Program-made: the position numbers and the translations under genes | Notes under the pieces: model-generated | The model's input: only the letters and a program-made list of their open reading frames with translations | What the model was told of the DNA's origin: nothing | Databases searched by the model: none | Part shown: positions 42,389 to 51,087 of the stretch, piece by piece | Layout: each line of letters begins with the position of its first letter | Position numbering within the stretch: the stretch's first letter is position 1 | From: Lachnospiraceae bacterium | Lineage (GTDB): Bacteria > Bacillota > Clostridia > Lachnospirales > Lachnospiraceae | Assembly: GCA_017465475.1 (NCBI GenBank) | Contig: JAFTWC010000033.1 | Coordinates: 1-62,601 of the forward strand | Length of the DNA: 62,601 nt | Direction: 5' to 3'

Positions 42389-42454
42389 ATTCGCCCCGGC
42401 GAGTCCCTGTAACAAAAACTTGATATGCCGTAAAACGGCAGATTGGAGGAAAGT

Positions 42455-42826
42455 ATGAAGTCTCTTGCAGAGTTAAAAGCAATTCGGGAAAAGATGCAGG
42501 GCCAGGTTGGTCTCCGCTCTGAGTCCGAAGCACAGACAAGAGTTGTTGTCGGTATGGCTACCTGCGGTATCGCAAGCGGCGCAAGACCGGTATTAACTGC
42601 TCTTGCAGATGCGGTAATGAACAAGAAGCTTGAGGACGTAGCTGTTGTGCAGACCGGTTGCATCGGTCTTTGCCAGTTCGAGCCGATTGTAGAAGTTATT
42701 GCTCCGGGTAAGGAAAAAGTTACCTATGTTCATATGACCCCGGAAAAGGCAGAAGAAATTGTAGAACAGCACCTGATTCGTGGACAGGTAGTTACCCAGT
42801 ACACCCTCGGTGCAGCAAATAAATAA
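42455..42826 (+). CDS. hndB: HndB-like [2Fe-2S] ferredoxin subunit
   Basis: About 123 residues: VVVGMATCGIASGARP and VVQTGCIGLCQFEPIVEVI supply the [2Fe-2S] cysteines. The family occurs as HndB/HydD in NAD-reducing hydrogenase operons. The ATG at 42455 follows GGAGG; an in-frame TTG at 42443 lies before that RBS. The gap to hndC is 14 bp. Confidence 0.88.
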   Translation: MKSLAELKAIREKMQGQVGLRSESEAQTRVVVGMATCGIASGARPVLTALADAVMNKKLEDVAVVQTGCIGLCQFEPIVEVIAPGKEKVTYVHMTPEKAEEIVEQHLIRGQVVTQYTLGAANK

Positions 42827-42840
42827 GGAGGAAGAATTAT

Positions 42841-44637
42841 ATGTATCGTTCACATGTATTAGTATGCGGCGGAACCGGTTGTACTTCCTCCGGCAGCCTT
42901 CAGATTTTTGACTTATTAAAGGAAGAAATCGCAAAGAACGGCCTTGCTGAAGAAGTTTCCGTAGTACAGACCGGTTGTCACGGTCTCTGTGCTCTCGGCC
43001 CGATCGTTATCGTATATCCGGAAGCAACCTTCTATTCCATGGTTAAGCCGGAGTACATCCCGGAAATCGTTTCCGAGCACCTGTTAAAGGGTCGTGTAGT
43101 TAAGAAGTATGTTTACGAAGATACCGTTCAGGAAAATGAGGAGGCTTTAAAGCCGCTTCATGAGACCGACTTCTACAAGAAGCAGCATCGTATCGCTCTT
43201 CGTAACTGTGGTGTTATCAATCCGGAGAATATCGAGGAGTACATCGGTACCCGCGGTTATGAGGCACTTGGTAAGGTTCTTACCGAGATGACCCCGGATG
43301 ATGTTATTAAGTGCATCTTAGATTCCGGCCTTCGCGGACGAGGCGGCGGCGGATTCCCGACCGGCAGAAAGTGGCAGCTTGCTAAGGACCTTGTAAAGGG
43401 CGGCCAGAAGTATGTTGCTTGTAACGCCGACGAGGGTGACCCGGGTGCATTCATGGATCGTTCCGTACTTGAGGGCGACCCGCACGCATTAATCGAGGCT
43501 ATGGCTATCGCAGGTTACGCAATCGGCGCTAACCAGGGTTACATCTACGTTCGTGCAGAGTACCCGATCGCCGTAGATCGTTTGAACATCGCTATTAAGC
43601 AGGCTAGAGAGTATGGCTTACTTGGTAAGAACATTTTCGAGACCGGCTTTGATTTCGACCTTGAGCTCCGTCTCGGTGCAGGTGCATTCGTATGTGGTGA
43701 GGAAACCGCTCTTATGACCTCCATCGAAGGTAACCGTGGTGAGCCGAAGCCGAGACCGCCGTTCCCGGCTGAAAAGGGTCTCTTCGATAAGCCTACTGTA
43801 TTAAATAACGTAGAAACCTATGCAAATATTCCGCAGATTATCTTAAACGGTGCTGACTGGTTCGCATCCATGGGTACCGAAAAGAGTAAGGGTACCAAGG
43901 TATTCGCTCTCGGCGGTAAGATTAAGAACACCGGTCTTGTAGAAATCCCGATGGGTACTACCCTTCGTACGGTTGTTGAAGACATCGGTGGCGGTATCCC
44001 GAACGGCAAGAAGTTCAAGGCTGCTCAGACCGGTGGTCCGTCCGGCGGTTGTATTCCGGCTGAACACTTCGACGTTCCGATCGACTACGATAACCTCATC
44101 GCTCTCGGTTCCATGATGGGTTCCGGCGGACTTATCGTTATGGACGAAGACAACTGTATGGTTGATATTGCAAAGTTCTTCCTTGAGTTCACCGTTGATG
44201 AGTCCTGTGGTAAGTGTACACCGTGTCGTATCGGTACCAAGCGTCTCTATGAGATGTTAGACAAGATTACCAAGGGCCAGGCTACTTTAGAGGATCTTGA
44301 TAAGTTAGAAGAGCTCTGCTACTACATTAAGGATAACTCCTTATGTGGTCTCGGTCAGACTGCTCCGAACCCGGTACTTTCCACCTTACGTTACTTCAAG
44401 GACGAGTACATCGCTCACGTTGTTGAGAAGAGATGTCCGGCCGGCGTATGTAAGGATCTCTTATCCTTCGTTATTGATCCGGATAAGTGTAAGGGTTGTA
44501 CCCTTTGTGCTAGACAGTGTCCGGCTGGTGCTATCACCGGTACTGTGAAGGAGCCGCACGTTATCGATACCAACAAGTGCGTAAAGTGTGGTGCTTGTAT
44601 CGAGAAGTGTAAGTTTGGCGCGATTTCTAAGAAGTAA
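42841..44637 (+). CDS. hndC: NAD-linked [FeFe]-hydrogenase, NuoF-like subunit
   Basis: 598 residues. N-terminal [2Fe-2S] domain (CGGTGCTSSGSL, QTGCHGLCALGP), FMN/NAD domain (GLRGRGGGGFPTGRKW, about residue 163; CNADEGDPGAFMDRS), [4Fe-4S] CGKCTPCRIG (about 459) and two C-terminal ferredoxin motifs (CKGCTLCARQCP, CVKCGACIEKC). This subunit holds the flavin proposed as the bifurcation site in HydABC-type enzymes. Strong codon bias. Confidence 0.95.
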   Translation: MYRSHVLVCGGTGCTSSGSLQIFDLLKEEIAKNGLAEEVSVVQTGCHGLCALGPIVIVYPEATFYSMVKPEYIPEIVSEHLLKGRVVKKYVYEDTVQENEEALKPLHETDFYKKQHRIALRNCGVINPENIEEYIGTRGYEALGKVLTEMTPDDVIKCILDSGLRGRGGGGFPTGRKWQLAKDLVKGGQKYVACNADEGDPGAFMDRSVLEGDPHALIEAMAIAGYAIGANQGYIYVRAEYPIAVDRLNIAIKQAREYGLLGKNIFETGFDFDLELRLGAGAFVCGEETALMTSIEGNRGEPKPRPPFPAEKGLFDKPTVLNNVETYANIPQIILNGADWFASMGTEKSKGTKVFALGGKIKNTGLVEIPMGTTLRTVVEDIGGGIPNGKKFKAAQTGGPSGGCIPAEHFDVPIDYDNLIALGSMMGSGGLIVMDEDNCMVDIAKFFLEFTVDESCGKCTPCRIGTKRLYEMLDKITKGQATLEDLDKLEELCYYIKDNSLCGLGQTAPNPVLSTLRYFKDEYIAHVVEKRCPAGVCKDLLSFVIDPDKCKGCTLCARQCPAGAITGTVKEPHVIDTNKCVKCGACIEKCKFGAISKK

Positions 44638-44669
44638 GTTACTGACTTAATTTGAATTGGAGGTAAAAC

Positions 44670-46421
44670 ATGGAAACCGTTACTTTAAAGATTAATGGTA
44701 TGACTGTTACCGCACCAAAAGGCGCTACTATCTTAGAGGCAGCAAGAATCGCTCACATCGAGATTCCGACGCTTTGCTACTTAAAGGATATTAACGCAAT
44801 CGGCGCTTGCCGTATTTGTGTGGTAGAGGTAAAAGGCGCAAGAAGCCTTGTAGCTTCCTGTGTATACCCGGTAAACGAGGGTATGGAAGTATTTACGAAT
44901 ACTCCTAAGGTATTAGATTCCAGAAGAAAGACTTTGGAACTTATTCTTTCCAACCATGACAGAAAGTGTCTCTCCTGCGTACGCAGCGGCAACTGTGAAT
45001 TACAGAAGCTCTGTAAGGACTTAAAGGTAGAGTGTGAAAACGTTTACGAAGGCGAAGTAAACACCTACGATTTAGACACCAGCGCTGTTCATATGGTTCG
45101 TGATAACAATAAGTGTATCCTTTGCCGCAGATGTTCCGCTGTCTGTGAAAAGGTACAGGGCGTTGGCGTAATCGGCGCTAACGAGCGTGGTTTCAAGACC
45201 AACATTGCATCTCCGTTTGATATGGGCCTCGGCGATACCTCTTGTGTATCCTGTGGTCAGTGTATCGCTGTATGTCCGACCGGTGCTCTTTACGAGAAGG
45301 ATTCCACCGATGAAGTTCTCGCTGCAATCGCAGACCCGAACAAGAAGGTATTCGTTCAGGTTGCTCCGGCAGTACGTGCTGCTCTCGGTGAAGAGTTCGG
45401 CTATCCGATGGGAACCGGTGTACAGGGCAAGATGGCTGCTGCACTTCGTCGCATCGGCTTTGATAAGGTATTCGATACCAATTTCTCTGCTGACCTTACC
45501 ATCATGGAAGAGTCTCATGAGTTCCTTGACCGTGTACAGAACGGTGGCGTATTACCGCTCATCACTTCCTGTTCTCCGGGCTGGATTAAGTACTGTGAGC
45601 ACTACTTCCCGGATATGACCGAGAACCTCTCTTCCTGTAAGTCTCCGCAGCAGATGTTCGGTGCTGTGCTTAAGACCTACTACGCTGAGAAGGAAGGCAT
45701 TGACAAGAACGATATCGTATCTGTCAGCGTAATGCCGTGTACCGCTAAGAAGTTCGAGATCGGTCGTGACGATCAGAACGCTGCAGGCGTAGCTGATGTT
45801 GATATTTCCATCACCACCAGAGAGCTTGCAAGACTCATTAAGCGTCTCGGCATCACCTTCAACACCCTTCCGGATGAAGAGTTCGACTCTCCGTTAGGCT
45901 CCGGTACCGGTGCTGCAGTAATCTTCGGTGCTACCGGCGGTGTTATGGAGGCAGCTCTCCGTACCGCAGTTTGGAAGCTTACCGGCGAGAAGGACGGCAC
46001 CCCGATCGAGTTCACCGAGGTTCGTGGTACCGACGGCATCAAGGAAGCTACCTATGAAGTTGCAGGCATGAAGGTGAACGTTGCAGTTGCTTCCGGATTA
46101 AAGAACGCTAAGGAGCTTCTTACCAAGGTTCAGAACGGCGAAGCTAACTACCACTTCATCGAAATCATGGGTTGCCCGGGCGGTTGTGTAAACGGTGGCG
46201 GTCAGCCGCAGGTTGACGCATCCGTACGTAACTTCACGGATATCCGTGCCGTACGTGCTAAGGCTCTCTATGATTACGATGCAGCGAACACCCTCCGCTT
46301 CTCTCACGAGAATCCGGATGTGAAGGAGCTTTACAAGAGCTATCTCGGCGAGCCGGGTAGCCACAAGGCTCATGAGCTTCTCCATACGACCTACGTAAAG
46401 AGAAAGATTCATAATCTGTAA
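44670..46421 (+). CDS. hndD: NAD-linked [FeFe]-hydrogenase catalytic subunit (group A)
   Basis: 583 residues. N-terminal [2Fe-2S] domain (GACRICVVEVKGARSL), His-ligated [4Fe-4S] region (HDRKCLSCVRSGNCELQ), two [4Fe-4S] motifs (CILCRRCSAVC, CVSCGQCIAVCP) and the H-domain: L1 TSCSPGWIKYCEHYFPD (about residue 299), L2 VMPCTAKKFEIGRDDQN (about 353), L3 EIMGCPGGCVNGGGQP (about 498). These are intact catalytic signatures. L1 has TSCSP instead of TSCCP. A short C-terminal SSU-like extension (SYLGEPGSHKAHELLH) follows. A terminator lies directly after. Confidence 0.95.
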   Translation: METVTLKINGMTVTAPKGATILEAARIAHIEIPTLCYLKDINAIGACRICVVEVKGARSLVASCVYPVNEGMEVFTNTPKVLDSRRKTLELILSNHDRKCLSCVRSGNCELQKLCKDLKVECENVYEGEVNTYDLDTSAVHMVRDNNKCILCRRCSAVCEKVQGVGVIGANERGFKTNIASPFDMGLGDTSCVSCGQCIAVCPTGALYEKDSTDEVLAAIADPNKKVFVQVAPAVRAALGEEFGYPMGTGVQGKMAAALRRIGFDKVFDTNFSADLTIMEESHEFLDRVQNGGVLPLITSCSPGWIKYCEHYFPDMTENLSSCKSPQQMFGAVLKTYYAEKEGIDKNDIVSVSVMPCTAKKFEIGRDDQNAAGVADVDISITTRELARLIKRLGITFNTLPDEEFDSPLGSGTGAAVIFGATGGVMEAALRTAVWKLTGEKDGTPIEFTEVRGTDGIKEATYEVAGMKVNVAVASGLKNAKELLTKVQNGEANYHFIEIMGCPGGCVNGGGQPQVDASVRNFTDIRAVRAKALYDYDAANTLRFSHENPDVKELYKSYLGEPGSHKAHELLHTTYVKRKIHNL

Positions 46422-46426
46422 GATTT

Positions 46427-46462
46427 AGGCTTTTGGGGCCGCGCTGATGCGCGGCCCTTTTG
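46427..46462 (+). terminator. Terminator of the hnd operon
   Basis: GGGGCCGCGC / GCGCGGCCC stem followed by TTTTG, 6 bp after the hndD stop. Confidence 0.85.
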
Positions 46463-46565
46463 TCATGCACGGCTTCCCGTTCTTACGAGTAGGGAAGGTT
46501 GTGTAAGACCGAAATGAGGGCATAGAAGACGCACTCCCATCCCAATGTGCCTTGTTAAATCAAAA

Positions 46566-46618
46566 AGAAAAGTCCTGCTTCAGTGTCTACTATCAGACAC
46601 CAAGGCAAGACCTTTATG
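46566..46618 (-). terminator. Probable terminator of the KilA-N gene
   Basis: Minus strand stem GGTCTTGC..GGTGTCT / AGACAC..GC..GGAC (46615-46571) followed by TTTTCTTTTTG. The rest of 46463-46688 has weak inverted repeats (CTTCCC/GGGAAG at about 46469-46498) with no assignment. Confidence 0.55.
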
Positions 46619-46688
46619 AAACATGTAACGGAAATCTCAAATTCAGAGAGCTGTACAAATTGAAATTCGTCACATTAACTTTGCTATA

Positions 46689-47495
46689 TTAGTCCAATTT
46701 TAACAATTTCCTATTATCAGTTTGTTGCAATACTGAGATTTGATAAATAGCAATCTGATTCAACTTAATAAGTCTCTCCGTTTGAGGCACTTGTTCATTT
46801 ATTAAAACTGCATTAATATTTTCTAAGTTTGAGAGACATATTAATTCATTCATACTAGCGTAATCGCGAATATTGCCCTTCAAATCGGGATTTTCTTCAC
46901 GCCATTGTTTAGCTGTTTTACCAAATAAAGCAACATTTAAAACATCCGCTTCATCCGCGTATACAATAGACATTTGTTTAGAAGTAAGCTCTGCCGGAAT
47001 CAAATTGTTTTTTATTGCATCAGTATGTATTCGATAGTTAATTTTTGCTAATTCACGTTTAGCAGACCATCCTAAAAGTTTTTGTTCTTCATTCTTTAAT
47101 CTTTGAAACTCTTTTACAATATATATTTTAAACTGTGGACTGATCCACATAGCAAATTCGAACGCAATATCTTTATGTGCATACGTACCACCATATCTTC
47201 CTGCCTTTGCGGTAATTGAAATCGCCTTTGTTCTTTCAACAAATTCCTTAACACTTATTTTAAAACTGTTCAAACCTGATTTATTGGTGATTCGAGAAAA
47301 TTCGTTGAAATCAAATTCCAGATTATACACACTTTCCCATGTCCCTATATATTCAAGTGTATTTCTATTTCGCAACCAATCAGTCACAAAAAATTCACCA
47401 TCTTTTGCTTTAAGCATATCTGTTATGCAAATATAATCTTCATCATTAATCTTCGTAATATTAATCTCAGTATCTTTTACAGTAATCTTGGCCAC
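46689..47495 (-). CDS. KilA-N domain protein
   Basis: 268 residues. The N-terminal two thirds have the KilA-N pattern (DYICITDMLKAKDGEFFVTD, WLRNRNTLEYIGTWE, GRYGGTYAHKDIAFEFAMWI), a DNA-binding fold common in phages and mobile elements. KIYIVKEFQRLKNEEQKLLG follows, with a C-terminal domain of unknown role. Bacterial chromosomal copies like this are widespread; function unknown, virulence or DNA-binding roles are only proposed. GTG start at 47495 with AGGAGG. Its upstream region has a 32-bp perfect palindrome and an SOS-box-like site. Confidence 0.85.
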   Translation of the reverse strand: MAKITVKDTEINITKINDEDYICITDMLKAKDGEFFVTDWLRNRNTLEYIGTWESVYNLEFDFNEFSRITNKSGLNSFKISVKEFVERTKAISITAKAGRYGGTYAHKDIAFEFAMWISPQFKIYIVKEFQRLKNEEQKLLGWSAKRELAKINYRIHTDAIKNNLIPAELTSKQMSIVYADEADVLNVALFGKTAKQWREENPDLKGNIRDYASMNELICLSNLENINAVLINEQVPQTERLIKLNQIAIYQISVLQQTDNRKLLKLD

Positions 47496-47515
47496 CCGAT
47501 TTCCTCCTGTCCTGT

Positions 47516-47596
47516 TTTTAATTATGGCGAATTCGCCATAATTAAAACAAACATATGTTCTGTTTTAATTTTAACATATATTGTTTTTAAAAGCAA
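47516..47596 (-). promoter_or_regulatory. KilA-N gene promoter with SOS-like box and 32-bp palindrome
   Basis: Minus strand TTGCTT (47596-47591), 17-bp spacer, TAAAAT (47573-47568). At about the transcription start lies GAACATATGTTT (47560-47549), one base from the Firmicutes LexA box GAAC-N4-GTTC. Next is a perfect 32-bp palindrome (47516-47547) centred on GCGAATTCGC with flanking AATTATG/CATAATT. Both are placed to block transcription. Confidence 0.6.
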
Positions 47597-47662
47597 GAAC
47601 TTTTTTGGCCATTTTAAGCTTTTTAACGCATCCTACCCCGTTGCGCTATATTACTGTCCCTC

Positions 47663-48355
47663 TCACTCCCACGCCAATTCCACAATCTTCTTAATATGGA
47701 TTTCCACACTATCCAAACACGGCACCGGGCAGTTTGTATCATTCAATAGCAACGGTAATTCGGTACAGCCCAAAATAATCGCTTCTATCCCATCGTTCTT
47801 CTGCATCTTGGTTATGATTTCGTTAAATTCCCGCAAGGTAGATTCCTTTACGATTCCTACTTCCAGTTCCTCATAGATTCTTTTTGCAATCAGTTCCCTG
47901 TCCGACTTATCAGGTACAATCACATCGATTCCGGCCTCGCGAAAATCCTTTTTCATGTAGTCCTGTTCCATCGTAAAAACAGTTCCGAGCAATCCGACTT
48001 TCTTATAACCTTTTTCAAGCGCTTCACTACATACGGCTTTCGGTATACTTACCAACGATACCTTTGTATTACGTTCAATTTCATCAAATACAATATGCAT
48101 CGTAGCCGCCGTCAATGCTACCACTTTTGCCCCGCTTGCCACCAGATGATTCACTTTTTCCGAAAGGTACCCCGCCAACTCTTTGTGCTGTTTCGATGAA
48201 ACCAGTTCCCACGCCTTACGAAAATTTACACTTTCGATTGAAAGTTCCGGCATTTCCTTCCCGCCGGTAGCCTCATCTATTTTGGTATTCAACTCCTTAT
48301 AATACATCAAGGTGGATTCCGGACCGGTACCGCCTACTAAACCAATTTTCTTCAT
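47663..48355 (-). CDS. Aspartate/glutamate racemase family protein
   Basis: 230 residues. KIGLVGGTGPESTLMYYKEL at the start and LGCTELPLLLND (catalytic Cys, about residue 195) are family motifs. The first catalytic position, usually in (C/T)NTMH, reads ALTAATMHIV, so only one catalytic Cys is visible, as in the RacX/YgeA-like subgroup. Broad-specificity amino acid racemase or an inactive relative. It is followed 28 bp upstream by a HAD phosphatase on the same strand. Confidence 0.8.
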   Translation of the reverse strand: MKKIGLVGGTGPESTLMYYKELNTKIDEATGGKEMPELSIESVNFRKAWELVSSKQHKELAGYLSEKVNHLVASGAKVVALTAATMHIVFDEIERNTKVSLVSIPKAVCSEALEKGYKKVGLLGTVFTMEQDYMKKDFREAGIDVIVPDKSDRELIAKRIYEELEVGIVKESTLREFNEIITKMQKNDGIEAIILGCTELPLLLNDTNCPVPCLDSVEIHIKKIVELAWE

Positions 48356-48382
48356 TGTAACGTTTCCCCTTCCTCTATCCCA

Positions 48383-49141
48383 TTACAAAACTATCTTCTC
48401 AATATATTTTGCAACTCCGTCATCGTTATTGCTTTCGGTAATATCATCCGCGATTTCTCTTATCATCGGTATTGCATTCGCAACTGCGATTCCTCGTCCC
48501 ACATTTTTTATTATCTCATAATCATTTTCATCATCACCGAATGCAATCATTTCTTCTAATGAAATCTGTAGCAATTCTCCCAATGCGGCGACTGCCTGAT
48601 ACTTCCCGGAATTGCTGCGTGCAAATCCATATAAATCCTCGTCACGATAGGAATACAAACGACAGTCATATTTCTCTGCAAGTTCTTTCGCTTCTTCGTA
48701 TTCTTTTAATACAGCGGCAATTTTATAAACCGGCACATCCAACATATTCTTGAACTCACTTGTTTTGCGCCATGTCTCATCTATCCCGGCGCTGCTACAA
48801 AGCAGTTCCTTCCCTACACTTGCCACAAAATCAAAATCCGCTTTCCCTGATAATTCACGAATCATTCCTTCGCTTTGCGACTGCTCCATGGCATACCCAT
48901 GAATCAATTCTCCGTCATGGTAGATCTGTGTTCCGTCAGCCAATATGGCATAATCCGGGGAAATCATTTGAATATACTTTTCCGCCTTAAACCAAAACCT
49001 TGCTGTTGCAACCACCACAAGAATCCCTTTGTTTTTACATTCCTGCAACACCTTTAACGTATACTCCGAAATGCTGCCGTCCGAATGCAACAATGTTCCG
49101 TCCAAATCTAATATAATTGCTTTCCAACTACCGGTTTTCAT
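48383..49141 (-). CDS. Cof-type HAD hydrolase
   Basis: About 252 residues. AIILDLDGTLLHSDGSISEY (motif I, nucleophile Asp), VVVATARFWFKAEKYI (motif II), MIAFGDDENDYEIIKNVGRG (motifs III/IV) and AVANAIPMIREIADDITESN are typical of type IIB sugar-phosphate phosphatases. Substrate unknown. GAGGAG before the ATG at 49141; a longer in-frame start at 49216 lacks an RBS. Confidence 0.9.
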   Translation of the reverse strand: MKTGSWKAIILDLDGTLLHSDGSISEYTLKVLQECKNKGILVVVATARFWFKAEKYIQMISPDYAILADGTQIYHDGELIHGYAMEQSQSEGMIRELSGKADFDFVASVGKELLCSSAGIDETWRKTSEFKNMLDVPVYKIAAVLKEYEEAKELAEKYDCRLYSYRDEDLYGFARSNSGKYQAVAALGELLQISLEEMIAFGDDENDYEIIKNVGRGIAVANAIPMIREIADDITESNNDDGVAKYIEKIVL

Positions 49142-49285
49142 ACACATCTCCTCACTCTTCCTATTTGCGTTCTTTCTTATTGATTTCTCACCATTATATA
49201 TCTTTCCGTTAATCATATCAAATACTTCTTACTTTTTCTTGACTTTTTGAATATTTGAACTTAAAAAACCTCCTACAATCCGGCT

Positions 49286-49413
49286 GAAATTTTGTCACTC
49301 ATAGAATTTTGTTACAATATGCAACCAGAAATACGGAATAATGTTACAATAGCATCTCCCCATCGCAGAATTTTGTTGCAAGCCAGCTGACCAAAATCGG
49401 GAATTATGTTGCA
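49286..49413. repeat. Five-copy iterated motif GAATWWTGTTRCA, about 32-bp period
   Basis: Copies start at 49286 (degenerate GAAATTTTGTCA), 49304 (GAATTTTGTTACA), 49336 (GAATAATGTTACA), 49368 (GAATTTTGTTGCA) and 49401 (GAATTATGTTGCA). The last four are spaced 32, 32 and 33 bp, close to three helical turns; the intervening sequence is not conserved. The array ends 34 bp before the start codon of a dead DUF4143 ATPase gene, so it occupies its promoter region. Confidence 0.7.
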
Positions 49414-49446
49414 GTTATTGTAAATACCGGCTTTGGAGGTGGTTCT

Positions 49447-49590
49447 ATGCTCTATCGTAAGGCCTACAAAAAACTGTTAGATTAGAAATCTCAAAAGAAC
49501 AAGAATGCTTAATGCATTATCGGCGCAAGACAACTCGGTAAAACTACCCTGATACGTACCTTTCAAACCACGCTTGCTCTTTTACCATTG
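49447..49590 (+). pseudogene. Remnant of a DUF4143-type AAA ATPase
   Basis: GGAGG precedes ATG; the frame reads MLYRKAYKKLLD, stop, KSQKNKNA, stop, CIIGARQLGKTTLIRTF. The family start has Trp at the first stop (TGG to TAG) and Leu at the second (TTA to TAA), and the Walker A GARQxGKTT is intact. After RTF the sequence runs straight into a 63-bp repeat array, so the rest of the gene (~350 residues) is lost. Confidence 0.8.
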
Positions 49591-49996
49591 AAATCTCAAA
49601 TTACGCCCTTCCAATGGTACAGTCCAAGACTACCTCTTCACTTTTTACCATTGGAATTCAGATTCACGCCCTTCCAATGGTACAGTCCAAGACTACCTCT
49701 TCACTCTTTACCATTGGAATTCAGATTCACGCCCTTCCAATGGTACAGTTCAAGACCACCTCTTCACTCTTTACCATTGGAATTCAGATTCACGCCCTTC
49801 CAATGGTACAGTTCAAGACCACCTCTTCACTTTTTACCATTGGAATCAAAAATCCCGCTTTTCCAATGGTAATTTCTCGGTCTGCATCTTTACTCTATAC
49901 CATCGAAATCTCGAAACCTGTCTTTCCAATGGTAAATTTCAAAAGCTCTCCAAATAGTTTACCATCAGAATCCCAAATTCCGTCTTTCCAATGGTA
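49581..49996. repeat. Array of seven 63-bp palindrome-bearing repeats (array D)
   Basis: Units start at 49581, 49644, 49707, 49770, 49833, 49896 and 49958 (period 63, last 62). Each has TTTACCATTGGAA and, 29 bp on, TTCCAATGGTA: a 12-bp inverted repeat with ~14-nt loop, then a ~25-bp spacer. Units 2-4 are nearly identical throughout; units 5-7 have diverged everywhere except the two arms. Two frames stay open through the units because 63 is a multiple of 3; the 21-residue repeats are not taken as a protein. Array E at 62071 has the same geometry with a different arm sequence. Confidence 0.9.
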
Positions 49997-50101
49997 ATTT
50001 CCCAATCCGCATCGCAAAAAACGATATCTCCCCAAAAGCGACAACGCCAAAGGGTGGTCGTGTAAGAATCACACGACCACCCTTGCAAGCACAAAAATAT
50101 T

Positions 50102-51010
50102 TTACTTCCTCTTCACCGGTCGTAACACCTCATACCCGATGCCCTCCGGATAATGTCTCTGATAATCCTGGCAAGCTTCTTCGTTCCACTCATAGCACAC
50201 ATTCCCGTGCTTTGCCGGGTCATAGTTCCATGCAAGGTTCTCTACTCTGCCCATGACCTCACCGTTGTCCTTTAAGAAATCGAACGGCGGATGATAGAAC
50301 ACCAGATAATCACTAGCCGGGAAACTTCTCATTTCAAACCCTTCCGGAACTTCTCCGTCATAGTCCTCCGGCACACCAAAACCGTAGAAATATCCCTTCT
50401 TTCCCTTTTCATAAAACCAGCCTGCTGTGTGTCCGGTCACAATCGGATGAGACACGTGACTCATGCTGTCAATGATGCCGCATACCGTATCACAGTCATG
50501 ACGACTCCAAAATTTTCCGTAATCCGATGCCTCGATATCCCAAATTCCGATATACTTATGGGCCGGAATATGCTCTACCCTTACTCTTGCTTCTGTTAAT
50601 GCTGTTGTATTCATGGTCGGTTCTCCTTTATTCGTGTAATGTTGCGGAAAAAGAACTACTTGTAGATTCGCAAGACGTACCGGCCTTGGTTTCTTCCGAT
50701 AGGCCGCCGGTGTACACCCGTAAGCACTCACAAAGGCTCTCGTCAGAGCCTCCTGGGAAGAAAATCCGTATTTCATTGCGATATCCAAAATCCGCTCCTT
50801 CGTATCCCGGATTTCCAAGGTCGCCATAGCAAGGCGACGTCCCGCAATGTAATTTTTCACCGTCATTCCCACAATCTCATGGAATTTTGTGGACACATAA
50901 TAGGGAGAATATCCGATTTCCTCCGACATCTGAAGAAGTGTAGGATTCTCCGTCAAATGTGCCTCAATCCAATCAATCATGCGCTGTATCGTCTCGTTCC
51001 ATTCGTACAA
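50102..51010 (-). CDS. AraC-family regulator with GyrI-like effector domain
   Basis: About 302 residues. N-terminal AraC/XylS double HTH (TLLQMSEEIGYSPYYVSTKF, DIAMKYGFSSQEALTRAFVS, YGCTPAAYRKKP), then a GyrI-like small-molecule domain (VEHIPAHKYIGIWDI, GYFYGFGVPEDYDG, FPASDYLVFYHPPF). These regulators respond to drugs or small hydrophobic ligands. I favour a TTG start at 51010, 8 nt after AAGGAGG; a GTG start at 51049 has no RBS. Strand and position do not tie it clearly to another gene. Confidence 0.85.
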   Translation of the reverse strand: MYEWNETIQRMIDWIEAHLTENPTLLQMSEEIGYSPYYVSTKFHEIVGMTVKNYIAGRRLAMATLEIRDTKERILDIAMKYGFSSQEALTRAFVSAYGCTPAAYRKKPRPVRLANLQVVLFPQHYTNKGEPTMNTTALTEARVRVEHIPAHKYIGIWDIEASDYGKFWSRHDCDTVCGIIDSMSHVSHPIVTGHTAGWFYEKGKKGYFYGFGVPEDYDGEVPEGFEMRSFPASDYLVFYHPPFDFLKDNGEVMGRVENLAWNYDPAKHGNVCYEWNEEACQDYQRHYPEGIGYEVLRPVKRK

Positions 51011-51087
51011 GTTACTTTCCTCCTTACCCCTTAAGGATAGCACAACCACATTCCAAAAATCTTGATATTAGTTGTGAATTTTACATC

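Noticed and set aside
46463-46565. Small structured RNA between hndD and the KilA-N gene
   Set aside because: Only one short stem (CTTCCC/GGGAAG) is clear. No promoter, terminator or recognisable RNA family supports a call.
49581-49996. CRISPR array
   Set aside because: Period is 63 bp, but the conserved parts are two short palindrome arms. Spacers in units 1-4 are nearly identical to each other, and no cas genes are nearby.
49588-49997. Repeat proteins with 21-residue units in two frames
   Set aside because: Open frames follow from a 63-bp (multiple of 3) DNA repeat. There is no RBS, and the palindrome arms, not codons, are conserved.
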